A stretch of DNA of 33,738 bases from a virus: positions 1-33,738 of IMG/VR virus record IMGVR_UViG_3300009030_000012; one strand, written 5' to 3'. Below are positions 12,707-19,060 of the stretch, one piece after another; position 1 is the stretch's first letter, and every line of letters starts with the position of its first letter. Below the pieces are notes generated by a model, which was not told the origin of the DNA, ran no database searches, and was given only the letters and a program-made list of their open reading frames with translations. Position numbers and translations under genes: made by a program.

Positions 12707-12941
12707 TGCTGACCCTCGCAATTCCGAATCGGCAGGCCTCGGCTCGGGCCACCGCCTTGTAGATGAACCACTTTTCCATCATGTTGAATGCGCCATTTTG
12801 GGACGGATAGAAGTCAAGGCCGAGTAGGCCGTTACCGGTCCAGACCTGCTGGCCGGTCGGCTTATAGACGGCCGTGTGGACACCGAATGCCCAGTTTTCG
12901 GGCTCCTCCTCGAGGAGCTGCAGGACGCGATCACAGTTCAT
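12699..12941 (-). CDS. Hypothetical protein (80 aa)
   Basis: An 80-aa protein from the ATG at 12941 with a short helical head (DRVLQLLEEEPENWAFG). A GLLGLDFYPSQNGAFN stretch resembling a small alpha/beta fold follows, then a helical, basic tail (MEKWFIYKAVARAEACRFG). The frame extends upstream to 13073, but that part is shadow of the zinc protein at 12931-13095, so I start after GGGGTGG at 12941, where it overlaps the previous stop by 11 bases. It is coupled to the tiny membrane protein downstream. Family unknown. Confidence 0.6.
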   Translation of the reverse strand: MNCDRVLQLLEEEPENWAFGVHTAVYKPTGQQVWTGNGLLGLDFYPSQNGAFNMMEKWFIYKAVARAEACRFGIARVSNG

Positions 12942-13095
12942 CGCGCCACCCCACTGGCTCCGATCCGTCATTCGGCTCAAAGAGCAGGTCCGCTTTACCG
13001 CAGACGGAGCATTGAACGCCCCGAGTATATCGACCTCGAAACTCCGTGATCCATTGATGATCGTGCAAGCCAAGCAATCTGCGAATCCAGCTCAT
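12931..13095 (-). CDS. Small zinc-ribbon-like protein (54 aa)
   Basis: A 54-aa protein beginning MSWIRRLLGLHDH and carrying CSVC (29-32) after a strand with GRYTRGVQ. The histidine pair His11/His13 and the CxxC suggest a single zinc site of the kind seen in short phage and prophage proteins such as the DUF1660 group. The ATG overlaps the stop of the upstream gene in an ATGA arrangement, and the stop lies within the first codons of the next gene. This coupling and the conserved-looking zinc motif are why I call it real although it is short. Function unknown. Confidence 0.65.
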   Translation of the reverse strand: MSWIRRLLGLHDHQWITEFRGRYTRGVQCSVCGKADLLFEPNDGSEPVGWRDEL

Positions 13096-13382
13096 AGCTT
13101 TTGCAGGGCCTCGATGTGCTGGCCGACTGCCTCCTGCTGCGCCTGCAGAACGTCAATCTGGTGAAACAGCTCCTCGATATCTGAGCGCACCGGCTCGGGC
13201 GAGTCATCTGGCGGGCTTTCGTCAACGTGCTCGCCTAACAGGCGGCTCCGCAAGCCGCCGAGGATTTCCCGATGCCCGCCCGTATTCCCGATGCACTGCC
13301 GCACCCGTTTGCTGGCGGCTTTCATTAAAGTCTCGGACTCTTTTGCCGTGCCTATTACTGATGTTGCCGTTTCATTACTCAT
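13092..13382 (-). CDS. Hypothetical helical protein (96 aa)
   Basis: A 96-aa, mostly helical, charged protein. The middle has a basic stretch (KRVRQCIGNTGGHREILGGLRSR), followed by an acidic proline-rich linker (residues 52-66) and a C-terminal amphipathic helix with coiled-coil pattern (IEELFHQIDVLQAQQEAV). It starts on an ATGA overlap with the ribbon-helix-helix gene and ends on an ATGA overlap with the next. As the first structural gene after the regulator it may be a partner or accessory of the switch, but no motif shows this. Confidence 0.65.
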   Translation of the reverse strand: MSNETATSVIGTAKESETLMKAASKRVRQCIGNTGGHREILGGLRSRLLGEHVDESPPDDSPEPVRSDIEELFHQIDVLQAQQEAVGQHIEALQKL

Positions 13383-13531
13383 ACTGGTATCCCTTTTTTA
13401 TGGGCCTGGGCCCGGATGTAATTTCGCAGATATTGAGACATTTTTACGCCGTCGAGCTGAGCAAGGCGCATCAGGGCCCTGTATTCCAGCGGGTCCATGC
13501 GGAACTGATATTTCTGGCCTTTGTTTCTCAT
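13379..13531 (-). CDS. Ribbon-helix-helix (Arc/CopG-like) regulator
   Basis: A 50-aa protein with the full ribbon-helix-helix pattern: an N-terminal strand (QKYQFRM, 6-12) with alternating polar and hydrophobic residues, helix A (PLEYRALMRLAQLDG, 14-28) and helix B (KMSQYLRNYIRAQA, 30-43), followed by a basic tail. Such proteins dimerise and insert the strand pair into operator DNA. The gene heads the minus-strand small-gene operon and ends on an ATGA overlap with the next gene. Just upstream lies a palindrome between divergent promoters, the expected place for an autoregulatory operator. No ribosome-binding site is present; the predicted transcript would start at or near the ATG, so translation may be leaderless. 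Confidence 0.75.
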   Translation of the reverse strand: MRNKGQKYQFRMDPLEYRALMRLAQLDGVKMSQYLRNYIRAQAHKKGIPV

Positions 13532-13537
13532 TCAGGT

Positions 13538-13566
13538 AGTATGGACAAACGATGGACGTATGTCTA
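13538..13566 (-). promoter_or_regulatory. Predicted minus-strand promoter of RHH operon
   Basis: Reading the minus strand, TAGACA (complement of 13561-13566) is a 5/6 match to TTGACA, followed after exactly 17 bases by CATACT (complement of 13538-13543), a 4/6 match to TATAAT. Transcription would start six or seven bases further, at about the A of the ATG at 13531. It overlaps the palindrome and the opposing promoter. Confidence 0.5.
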
Positions 13567-13570
13567 TCGT
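13542..13570 (+). promoter_or_regulatory. Predicted plus-strand promoter of recombination operon
   Basis: TGGACA (13542-13547, 5/6 match to TTGACA) and TATCGT (13565-13570, 4/6 match to TATAAT) are separated by exactly 17 bases. The unit would drive the coiled-coil/ERF/exonuclease operon, with a leader of about 50 bases ending in the CTACGAGGAA box (13612-13621). It lies face-on over the minus-strand promoter. Confidence 0.5.
13550..13569. promoter_or_regulatory. Palindromic operator candidate
   Basis: Arms CGATGGAC (13550-13557) and GTCTATCG (13562-13569) are inverted copies with one mismatch around GTAT. A further direct half-site ATGGAC lies at 13541-13546, 11 bases (about one helical turn) from the one at 13552. 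Three half-sites at helical spacing between divergent promoters suit cooperative binding of ribbon-helix-helix dimers. Confidence 0.55.
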
Positions 13571-13627
13571 ATGCGAGGAAAAAGTTCAATGCCAGATTCA
13601 CAAAAACCAACCTACGAGGAACGCACC

Positions 13628-14665
13628 ATGAGCAACGAAATCCCCACGGACTATGACTCAGGCGATGCCGTCGCCACAGCCCCCAAGCATGTGATCGAGT
13701 ACAACATCACCGACGCCGCACTGGCCGAGCTGGCCGTGCGCCACAAGGATGTTGACGCCCACAAAGACTATGACACCGCCAAGCTGGCGGCCAAGGAATG
13801 CCAGCAGCTCCGCAAGGGCCTCGAGGAGAAGCGCGTCGAGCTGAAAAAGGATGCCCTTGACTACGGGCGCGCCGTTGATGGCGAGGCCAACAGGATCAAG
13901 GCTGCCATCGTCAAGGTCGAGGACCCGATCAAGGATGGCATCAAGGCCGTCGATGATGCCGAGAAAATCAAGGAGGAGAAGCGTGTCATTGAGATCGAAT
14001 CGAAGCTGGCGACACTGCGCGGCTACGGTCAGGAGACTGACGGCAAAACGCTGGCAGAGCTGCAGGAGTGGCAGGAATTCCTGACTGGTGTGGAGATCAC
14101 CGAGGATGAGTTTCAGGAGTTCCGCGAGCAGGCAGTCGGCGCCAAGGCCGAGAGCGAGAGCCGGCTACGCCTCGCCATCGGACACAAGCAGGCCGCCGAG
14201 GAGGAAGCCGCCAAACTGGAGGAGCAGCGCAAGGCGCAGCAGGAGCAGCAGGACAAACTGGACGCACAGCAGGCCGAGATCGAGGAGGGCCAGTCCAAGC
14301 TGCGCGAGGCCCAAGAGGCCGCCGAGAAAAAGGCATTCGAGGCTGATCTCAAAGAGGGCAGGGAGGCCGCGGCCGAGCGCCAGAAGGAGCTGGACGCACA
14401 GCAGGCTGAGATCGACAAGCAGAAAGCCGAGCGTGAGGAGCTGGAGCGTGAGGAGCGAGAAAAAGCAGAGGCCGAGGCAGCGACAGCCCGATCAGCGGAG
14501 CTGGCGCCCGATAAAGATAAACTCGAAAGGCTGGCCAAAATAATCGATGCGACCGAGCTGCCCACGGTTGCATCGCAACAAGCAGAGGATGTGCTGAGCT
14601 ACGTGAAATCGGAACTCAAAGCGATAGCCGACAACATCCGACACTACGCAGGAGAATTAAAATGA
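13628..14665 (+). CDS. Long coiled-coil protein before ERF
   Basis: A 345-aa, very charged protein. Residues 1-90 are helical with repeated K-x-E pairs; about 130-160 form a compact segment (GYGQETDGKTLAEL); residues 165-290 are a long coiled coil rich in Ala, Glu, Gln and Lys containing two LDAQQAEI repeats; the last 50 residues form a small helical domain. Similar coiled-coil proteins often precede single-strand annealing protein genes in phages and may organise the recombination complex. I start at the ATG at 13628 after CTACGAGGAA; the frame is open further upstream but that part covers the regulator and promoter region. Ends on an ATGA overlap with ERF. Confidence 0.72.
   Translation: MSNEIPTDYDSGDAVATAPKHVIEYNITDAALAELAVRHKDVDAHKDYDTAKLAAKECQQLRKGLEEKRVELKKDALDYGRAVDGEANRIKAAIVKVEDPIKDGIKAVDDAEKIKEEKRVIEIESKLATLRGYGQETDGKTLAELQEWQEFLTGVEITEDEFQEFREQAVGAKAESESRLRLAIGHKQAAEEEAAKLEEQRKAQQEQQDKLDAQQAEIEEGQSKLREAQEAAEKKAFEADLKEGREAAAERQKELDAQQAEIDKQKAEREELEREEREKAEAEAATARSAELAPDKDKLERLAKIIDATELPTVASQQAEDVLSYVKSELKAIADNIRHYAGELK
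14258..14415 (+). repeat. Direct repeat inside coiled-coil gene
   Basis: Two 26-base copies, 14258-14283 and 14390-14415, differ at a single position and begin CTGGACGCACAGCAGG. They encode LDAQQAEI twice, 44 codons apart, so the repeat is in phase with the coiled coil and probably arose by internal duplication. Confidence 0.75.
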
Positions 14666-15519
14666 CTGACGAACCCGGCACTTACACGCCAGCCGAAAAC
14701 CAAATCCTTCAAGCCGTTGAGCCGCTAAAAAAACGGCTCAATGTCATGGAGTCATACATCGAGGAACATAAATACCTGATCACCAAGCACGACCAGTTGT
14801 ACAAGGCACTGGCCTTGGCTCAGGGTAGCATCGAGGCTGCCAAGGCAGAGCAAGAGGCCGACATGGGCACCTACAAGTACAGGTATGCCGATCTGGCAGC
14901 CTGCCTTGACGTTATCCGTATCCCACTGGCAGAGAACGGGCTGTGCCTGATCCAGATACCCTCGATCAATGGCACTGAGGTAAAAATCGAAACGGTGCTC
15001 GGCCATGAATCCGGGCAGTCAATCTCATGCGCCATGTCGATGCAGTCTGAGAAAGGCAGCCCCCAGGCTATCGGCGCCGTGATGACGTACCTTCGGAGGT
15101 ACAGTTTATGCTCCCTGATTGGTGTCGCCCAGTTTGACGACGATGCCGCCAGCGCCACCAAGGGCCCGGAGGAGTATGACCGGCTCACACCACGCGACAT
15201 CGATGAACTGCTGCAGAAGGCCGACGAGCTGTTCGGTGAGAAAGCAGATTTTGTGCTCGAGCAAATGACGACGCTGGTGTTTAACGTGAAACATCTGGCT
15301 GATGTGCCGGCCGACCAGCTCAAGACGGCGCTCAATCGCCTGCAGAATACCGCCAAGCGTGAGGCCAAGAAGGCCGCTGATGCTGATAAGTCGCCAGTTG
15401 CAGAGCCCAAGCCGAAGGCCAAGCCGAAGGCCGGCCAGACCGTCAAGACTGCCGGCCCGGTCGAGCTGAATAAGACGGAGGATCGAGAGCCCGGATCGGA
15501 CGACGACAAAGGTGGCTGA
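14662..15519 (+). CDS. erf: ERF-family single-strand DNA annealing protein
   Basis: A 285-aa recombinase of the ERF superfamily (P22 Erf). The core spans about residues 45-165: YKALALAQGSIEAA, then YKYRYADLAACLDVI (71-85) and the hallmark SPQAIGAVMTYLRRYSL (133-149) followed by an acidic QFDDDAA. The C-terminal part is helical, with a lysine-, alanine- and proline-rich linker (KPKAKPKAG) typical of these proteins. ERF anneals complementary single strands, working with a 5'-3' exonuclease, here probably the YqaJ-type protein four genes on. It is coupled to the coiled-coil gene by an ATGA overlap. The strongest functional call of this operon. Confidence 0.9.
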   Translation: MTDEPGTYTPAENQILQAVEPLKKRLNVMESYIEEHKYLITKHDQLYKALALAQGSIEAAKAEQEADMGTYKYRYADLAACLDVIRIPLAENGLCLIQIPSINGTEVKIETVLGHESGQSISCAMSMQSEKGSPQAIGAVMTYLRRYSLCSLIGVAQFDDDAASATKGPEEYDRLTPRDIDELLQKADELFGEKADFVLEQMTTLVFNVKHLADVPADQLKTALNRLQNTAKREAKKAADADKSPVAEPKPKAKPKAGQTVKTAGPVELNKTEDREPGSDDDKGG

Positions 15520-15790
15520 GCACGATTTCATCGAGATTGAGACTGTCTTTTTCGGCAGGGTCAGGATGACGATTGACAGCATTCCCCTCCACTGGCCGCC
15601 GCCTGAATTCATCGTGTTTGATGGTCAGTTTGTACGCGAGGCCAACAAAGATGATCCGAAGGCAGACCTGTTTCAGCGGCACTCTATGTCGAATCTGACC
15701 GACAAGCAGATGGAGAGCTGCCCGAACGTCGCGCGGGGCGCAGCCTATGGCTACGTGATGCCGCTCGATGTGGATTTTGGCCGTGACTGA
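15512..15790 (+). CDS. Hypothetical protein (92 aa)
   Basis: A 92-aa protein starting with GTG at 15512, overlapping the last codons of the ERF gene by eight bases. The first half is beta-patterned (FIEIETVFFGRVRMTIDSIPLHWPPP), and a proline pair follows; the second half is helical and polar with the phrase VARGAAYGYVMPLDVDFG. No catalytic motif. It shares its stop with the start of the next gene (TGATG). Placed between annealing protein and exonuclease, it may be a recombination accessory factor; that is inference from position. Confidence 0.65.
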   Translation: MAEHDFIEIETVFFGRVRMTIDSIPLHWPPPEFIVFDGQFVREANKDDPKADLFQRHSMSNLTDKQMESCPNVARGAAYGYVMPLDVDFGRD

Positions 15791-16224
15791 TGAATAACAA
15801 AGTAGTCCCGCTGTTCCCAGATGAGCCTACCTTTGGCGATCCTGACAATGTCACTGGCAAGTACATTCTGGTTGATCGAGTGCCCGTACCATGCCCGGAC
15901 CTGATGAAGTGGGGCCGGTTCATGGAGGAAGCCGACCGCCATGTTGCTGTGACGATGGTCGATGGCATCCGTGTATCCACGGTGTTCCTTGGCCTCGATC
16001 ATGGCTGGTGCGACGGCCCGCCGGTGCTGTTTGAGACAATGATTTTCGGCGGTGAGCACGACCAAGATTATCAGGAGCGGTGCTGCACATGGGCAGAGGC
16101 CGAGGCGATGCACAAGAAAGCAGTCAAGGTGGCCAAAGCCGGCAAGAAAGTACCGAGCTACGAGTGGTCGCAGCGGCTCAAGTCGAAATCGTGGCGTAAA
16201 TTTATGAAACGATGGAGGCCCTGA
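15790..16224 (+). CDS. Hypothetical protein (144 aa)
   Basis: A 144-aa protein. The first 70 residues are strand-rich and contain DHGWCDGPPVLFETMIFGG, followed by a HDQDY segment with Cys pair CC (98-99) and a basic C-terminal region with many Lys and Ser (AKKVPSYEWSQRLKSKSWRKFMKRW). Start and stop are adjacent to or overlapping neighbours (TGATG upstream; next ATG right after the stop). A long frame of 368 codons on the opposite strand is a shadow. No known family; the basic tail suggests nucleic-acid contact. Confidence 0.7.
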   Translation: MNNKVVPLFPDEPTFGDPDNVTGKYILVDRVPVPCPDLMKWGRFMEEADRHVAVTMVDGIRVSTVFLGLDHGWCDGPPVLFETMIFGGEHDQDYQERCCTWAEAEAMHKKAVKVAKAGKKVPSYEWSQRLKSKSWRKFMKRWRP

Positions 16225-16896
16225 ATGGAGTGCCGGGTAGTTCAGGTCGAGCAGGGGTCTGACGAGTGGCTGGACATGCGGCGCACCCGGATCACGGCCT
16301 CCTGCCTGCACAAGGTCATGGCCAAGAAAGACACCAAGGCCTACACCAAGTACATGCAGGAGATCGTGCTCGAGCTGCTCGGGCACAAGAACGTCGAGGA
16401 GTCGCCAGAGTGGGCCCGTGAGGGCCGTGAGCATGAGCCCAAGGCCTTGGCAGGCTACCAGTGGCGATTCGAGCAGAAGCTCGAGCACAATATATTCCTG
16501 ATCCACAAAAAGTATGACTGGCTGGCGGCCTCGCCTGATTTCCTGCATGTCACCGCCGACAACCAGTACGACGAGGGCGGCGAGATGAAAATTCGCAAGC
16601 TGTACAAAAACTATCGCAAGATAGTGGCCGACGCCGACCTCTACAAGGGCACGATCCGGTGCATCCCCGCGGCCGACCGGCATCAGGTTCAGGGTGCGAT
16701 GTGGCTGACCGGCTATGCTTTCTGGTGGTACGTCAATTATTATATCGGTGAGGATCTCGAGGGCGGCAAGGTACAGAAGATTCACCGCATCCCGGTGCCC
16801 CGCGATCAGGAATTGATCGAGCGCATGGAGGAACGCAGCATCGAATTCATGAAGCAATGTTACGAGCGAGCGGAGCTGGAATATGAGTCAAGATAA
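16225..16896 (+). CDS. YqaJ-like viral recombinase, 5'-3' exonuclease
   Basis: A 223-aa protein of the lambda exonuclease/YqaJ family of PD-(D/E)XK enzymes. Seen are QGSDEWLDMRRTRITAS (10-26), the entry motif with R-x-x-ITAS, SPDF (103-106, catalytic Asp105), EMK (120-122, the E-x-K pair) and HQVQGAMWLTG (153-163) with the conserved glutamines. All key residues are present, so it should be active. It degrades one strand of double-stranded ends, giving substrate for the ERF annealing protein in the same operon (SynExo pair). The ATG follows directly on the previous stop. Confidence 0.88.
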   Translation: MECRVVQVEQGSDEWLDMRRTRITASCLHKVMAKKDTKAYTKYMQEIVLELLGHKNVEESPEWAREGREHEPKALAGYQWRFEQKLEHNIFLIHKKYDWLAASPDFLHVTADNQYDEGGEMKIRKLYKNYRKIVADADLYKGTIRCIPAADRHQVQGAMWLTGYAFWWYVNYYIGEDLEGGKVQKIHRIPVPRDQELIERMEERSIEFMKQCYERAELEYESR

Positions 16897-17137
16897 ACCT
16901 GACGCTGATGACGGACTGGTGCGCATCCATCTGGAGCCCTGCCCGTGCGGGCAGACGCCGACGATGCTGATGGTCGAGCTGGAGAATTCCAAGAAGCGAG
17001 GCCACACATTCGGAGACTGCTGCGGCGAATGGCTGGTCGAGTTCAGCAACAATTACAACGTGGACAGAGATAAGATGGCAGCGAAAGCCAAGGCCGCATG
17101 GAACCGTGCGCCGAGGTCTGATCCAGTTTCCTCGTAG
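16883..17137 (+). CDS. Lar-like restriction alleviation protein
   Basis: An 84-aa protein with the Lar-type zinc-ribbon pattern: CPCG (20-23), a second cysteine pair CC (46-47) and the ending AAWNRAP (71-77), the conserved A-x-WNR box of Lar/restriction-alleviation family proteins. Lar of Rac prophage relieves EcoK restriction; in phages these small proteins are common next to recombination genes. The start overlaps the exonuclease gene by 14 bases, and the gene is the last of the operon, 43 bases before a strong terminator. The family match is good; the target is unknown. Confidence 0.7.
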   Translation: MSQDKPDADDGLVRIHLEPCPCGQTPTMLMVELENSKKRGHTFGDCCGEWLVEFSNNYNVDRDKMAAKAKAAWNRAPRSDPVSS

Positions 17138-17180
17138 GGAACCGGCACCCGCCAGCCGGCTGCAAAATGGTGGGAGGAAG

Positions 17181-17206
17181 GGGCGCATACCTGCGCCCTT
17201 TTTTTT
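17181..17206 (+). terminator. Rho-independent terminator of recombination operon
   Basis: Perfect 7-bp stem GGGCGCA (17181-17187)/TGCGCCC (17192-17198) with loop TACC, immediately followed by eight T residues. It is on the correct strand, shortly after the last gene of the operon. Confidence 0.92.
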
Positions 17207-17297
17207 GCGCAAAGGTGGTCCCGGTCACATTAGGAACGTAGTGACTTCGGCCGATGGTCAGGCCAAAAATACACGCAAGTCTATGAAAAATCAGGGA

Positions 17298-17306
17298 TGT
17301 TATACT
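17298..17306 (+). promoter_or_regulatory. Extended -10 promoter for small unit
   Basis: TG-T-TATACT is an extended -10 element. The expected -35 position holds no good TTGACA match, as is common with extended -10 promoters. It lies about 70 bases before the ATG at 17376 and after the terminator of the operon upstream. Confidence 0.55.
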
Positions 17307-17317
17307 ATGTGGGCAGT

Positions 17318-17341
17318 AAAAACCCCGGCATAGGGCCGGGG
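17318..17341 (-). terminator. Minus-strand intrinsic terminator
   Basis: Arms CCCCGGC (17323-17329) and GCCGGGG (17335-17341) with a 5-nt loop; on the minus strand the stem is followed by TTTTTA (complement of 17318-17322), giving a normal terminator for transcripts coming from the late genes. On the plus strand no T-run follows, so it would act there only as a leader hairpin. Confidence 0.65.
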
Positions 17342-17375
17342 CTGTGTTCTGGGTACCCATCTTGGAGAAAGTGAA

Positions 17376-17594
17376 ATGTACCACTCAACGGGTAAGCCAA
17401 GTGTAGCAAAATTCCGCGCTCGCTTGGAAGTAATTAGGAAGGCGTCAGTATCCGGGCTCGAGTTTGCTGAGCACTGGAATCCTAAAGGCCGCTACTACGA
17501 TACGAGATTTCAGATGATGAAATTTTTCGGAGCGAATATCCAAATCTGTGACGGCCTGCTACGTCATATCAATGCCGGGAGGAGACGGCAATAG
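17376..17594 (+). CDS. Hypothetical single-gene unit (moron-like)
   Basis: A 72-aa basic protein starting MYHSTGKPSV, with a helical, arginine-rich first half (KFRARLEVIRKASVSGLEF) and a C-terminal hydrophobic helix followed by GRRRQ. No family recognised. The ATG has GGAGA about ten bases upstream. It has its own extended -10 promoter before it and its own terminator after it, and stands between the early operon and the oppositely oriented late genes. That isolated-unit layout is typical of morons, genes carried for host benefit or superinfection control in prophages. Role unknown. Confidence 0.65.
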   Translation: MYHSTGKPSVAKFRARLEVIRKASVSGLEFAEHWNPKGRYYDTRFQMMKFFGANIQICDGLLRHINAGRRRQ

Positions 17595-17601
17595 GAAACG
17601 G

Positions 17602-17623
17602 GGCCGCCTCCGGGCGGCCTTTT
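17602..17623 (+). terminator. Terminator of the 17376 gene
   Basis: Perfect 7-bp stem GGCCGCC (17602-17608)/GGCGGCC (17613-17619), loop TCCG, then TTTT. The T-run reaches the stop codon of the converging late gene at 17623-17625. The same stem read in reverse has only a weak T tract, so it may be partly bidirectional. Confidence 0.8.
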
Positions 17624-17919
17624 CACGGGTCATTCGGATCGCGACCCAGGAGCACCGCAAAGGCCTGCTCGACCCGGTCCTTGTTGTCCTCGATGTTGTC
17701 CTTGTTGGCGCTCACGCCTGCAGTATTCAGCGCGGCGACCTTGTCCATTGACACGATCTTGGTATCGGTGCCGAGATCCTGAGACTCCAACGCCAATGCG
17801 ACATTGACTGAGACGCGCCACTCCATCAGCACCCCGCCGATCAAAATAAGCACCGTGGCCAGCGCAGCAAGGCCGCCAATCAGTCCCTTGAATTCCTTGA
17901 GCTGCTCCACCGTAGTCAT
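17623..17919 (-). CDS. Membrane protein, possible holin accessory
   Basis: A 98-aa protein with one clear transmembrane helix at about residues 13-32 (LIGGLAALATVLILIGGVLM), preceded by a short charged head and followed by a polar region with coiled-coil-like spacing (MDKVAALNTAGVSANKDNIEDNKDRV). The topology, one N-terminal helix and a 65-residue soluble part, would fit an i-spanin-like, XhlA-like or holin-accessory protein. It is the last gene of the late operon, coupled to the secreted protein upstream by overlap. Lysis-region location supports an envelope role; the exact function is open. Confidence 0.6.
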   Translation of the reverse strand: MTTVEQLKEFKGLIGGLAALATVLILIGGVLMEWRVSVNVALALESQDLGTDTKIVSMDKVAALNTAGVSANKDNIEDNKDRVEQAFAVLLGRDPNDP

Positions 17920-18632
17920 TTTTCCGGCTCCCCTTTGTCACCCTTGATGATCTGCCACGCCTGCTCGAGCTGCTCCTCGCTGATCCGCGGCTCGGCCTGT
18001 ACATAGACAGGCTCGGGCCGCTGCGCGAGCCGTGCCTCGTACTGCTCCAGCCGATCACTCAGGATGGCCTGCTCCTGCAGCACCAGCGTCAGCTTAGTGT
18101 CGTGGCGCTGCTCGGACTCCTGATGCTCGTCAAAGCGGGCCGCCTGATTGTACAGCTCGGTGAGCTGCGGTGACTCGATGGCCTCATGATTGACGGTGTT
18201 GGCCTGCAGGCAAGCGTAGTCAGTCTCGAAATGTGATCGGATCACAGGGATATCGCAGCGCATCAGCGCGCCCATGTCCCACAGCCCCTTGCTATCGAAT
18301 ACCTCACCCATGCACCACAGATTGTAGTCGTAGCCCTGCCAGCTCACGATGAATGTGCCGGTCTGCTTGCTGACGATGCACTGGTTGATGTCAACGTCGC
18401 CCAGTGCATGCGAGAACCCATATGCCCGCGAGGAAAATGAGCTGCCGGCAATGTCGGTGTTTACATCGCCGCCGGTCACATTGGTCGTGACATCAGTGGT
18501 GACATCGGTGACCACATCGACATTGGGCCCGCGCTCATCGTCGCTGCCCCAGGCCATCGGAGGACCGACTACCAGCCCCACCATCAGTGCCGCCAGCAAA
18601 AAGAAAATCAGTTTCCATCGATTCAAAGTCAT
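17916..18632 (-). CDS. Secreted/membrane-anchored protein (238 aa)
   Basis: A 238-aa protein with an N-terminal signal or anchor (RWKLIFFLLAALMVGLVVGPPMAWG, residues 5-29). It is followed by a valine/threonine-rich strand repeat (DVVTDVTTDVTTNVTGGDVNTD), a cysteine-containing middle part (Cys near 86, 107, 125 and 141) that may be disulfide-bonded, and a helical, charged C-terminal third with glutamine-rich coiled coil ending KGEPEK. It should reach the periplasm. It is coupled on both sides within the lysis region. The V-T repeat is like those in beta-helical or fibre proteins, but no family is recognised. Confidence 0.65.
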   Translation of the reverse strand: MTLNRWKLIFFLLAALMVGLVVGPPMAWGSDDERGPNVDVVTDVTTDVTTNVTGGDVNTDIAGSSFSSRAYGFSHALGDVDINQCIVSKQTGTFIVSWQGYDYNLWCMGEVFDSKGLWDMGALMRCDIPVIRSHFETDYACLQANTVNHEAIESPQLTELYNQAARFDEHQESEQRHDTKLTLVLQEQAILSDRLEQYEARLAQRPEPVYVQAEPRISEEQLEQAWQIIKGDKGEPEK

Positions 18633-19060
18633 AGCGCTAACCCCGCCGCCAGTAAGAGAATCAAACCATTGCGCAGCATGTTATCCATCAGGTGATCCTG
18701 CCGCTCCTGCTCGAGTGACTCCTCGCGAACCTCCATCCAGATGCCGGCATAGCGGGCGCACTCTATCAGCTCATTAACTTCGGTGTTGCGGGCCTCGAGC
18801 GCTGCAGCATTCTCCGAGGCGACACGCTCATTGGTCACTGCAGCCACACGTAGCTGCGTGAGCTGCACGATGCCATCCCGGTCGAAGGTCGCACTGGCAT
18901 CGGTACGCGAGGTCTCTAAGGGCATCTCAGGGACACTCACAGGCTGGCCGACTTCGGGGGAGGGCCCCGGAATCTCGCAGGTCGGCAGCTCAGTCGGGGT
19001 GGTACTACAGGCCGTCAACAGGCTTGCGCCAAGAATCCAGCAGCTCAGCCATCGATTCAT
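18629..19060 (-). CDS. o-/u-spanin-like lipoprotein
   Basis: A 143-aa protein with a lipoprotein signal peptide, lipobox L15-T16-A17-Cys18, so it should be an outer-membrane lipoprotein. The mature part begins proline-rich (PTELPTCEIPGPSPEVGQP), as in Rz1-type o-spanins, continues with a charged helical region and ends in a hydrophobic stretch (GLILLLAAGLAL) at the very C-terminus. The gene starts inside the 3' end of the i-spanin-like gene (56-base overlap), the overlapping layout of Rz/Rz1. The C-terminal hydrophobic helix is not expected in an o-spanin but is the mark of unimolecular spanins such as T1 gp11. It probably connects outer and inner membranes in the last step of lysis. Confidence 0.72.
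   Translation of the reverse strand: MNRWLSCWILGASLLTACSTTPTELPTCEIPGPSPEVGQPVSVPEMPLETSRTDASATFDRDGIVQLTQLRVAAVTNERVASENAAALEARNTEVNELIECARYAGIWMEVREESLEQERQDHLMDNMLRNGLILLLAAGLAL

Noticed and set aside
13343-13627. Upstream extension of the coiled-coil gene
   Set aside because: It would cover the regulator gene and the divergent promoters; the ATG at 13628 has the conserved SD box.
15751-16857. 368-codon minus-strand frame over the exonuclease genes
   Set aside because: It is antisense to two better supported genes (one with full YqaJ motifs); long antisense frames are common in GC-rich codon-biased DNA. No ribosome-binding site.
17308-17334. Eight-codon leader peptide overlapping the 17.3-kb hairpin (attenuation)
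   Set aside because: No ribosome-binding site or regulatory codon run; the hairpin is better explained as a minus-strand terminator.
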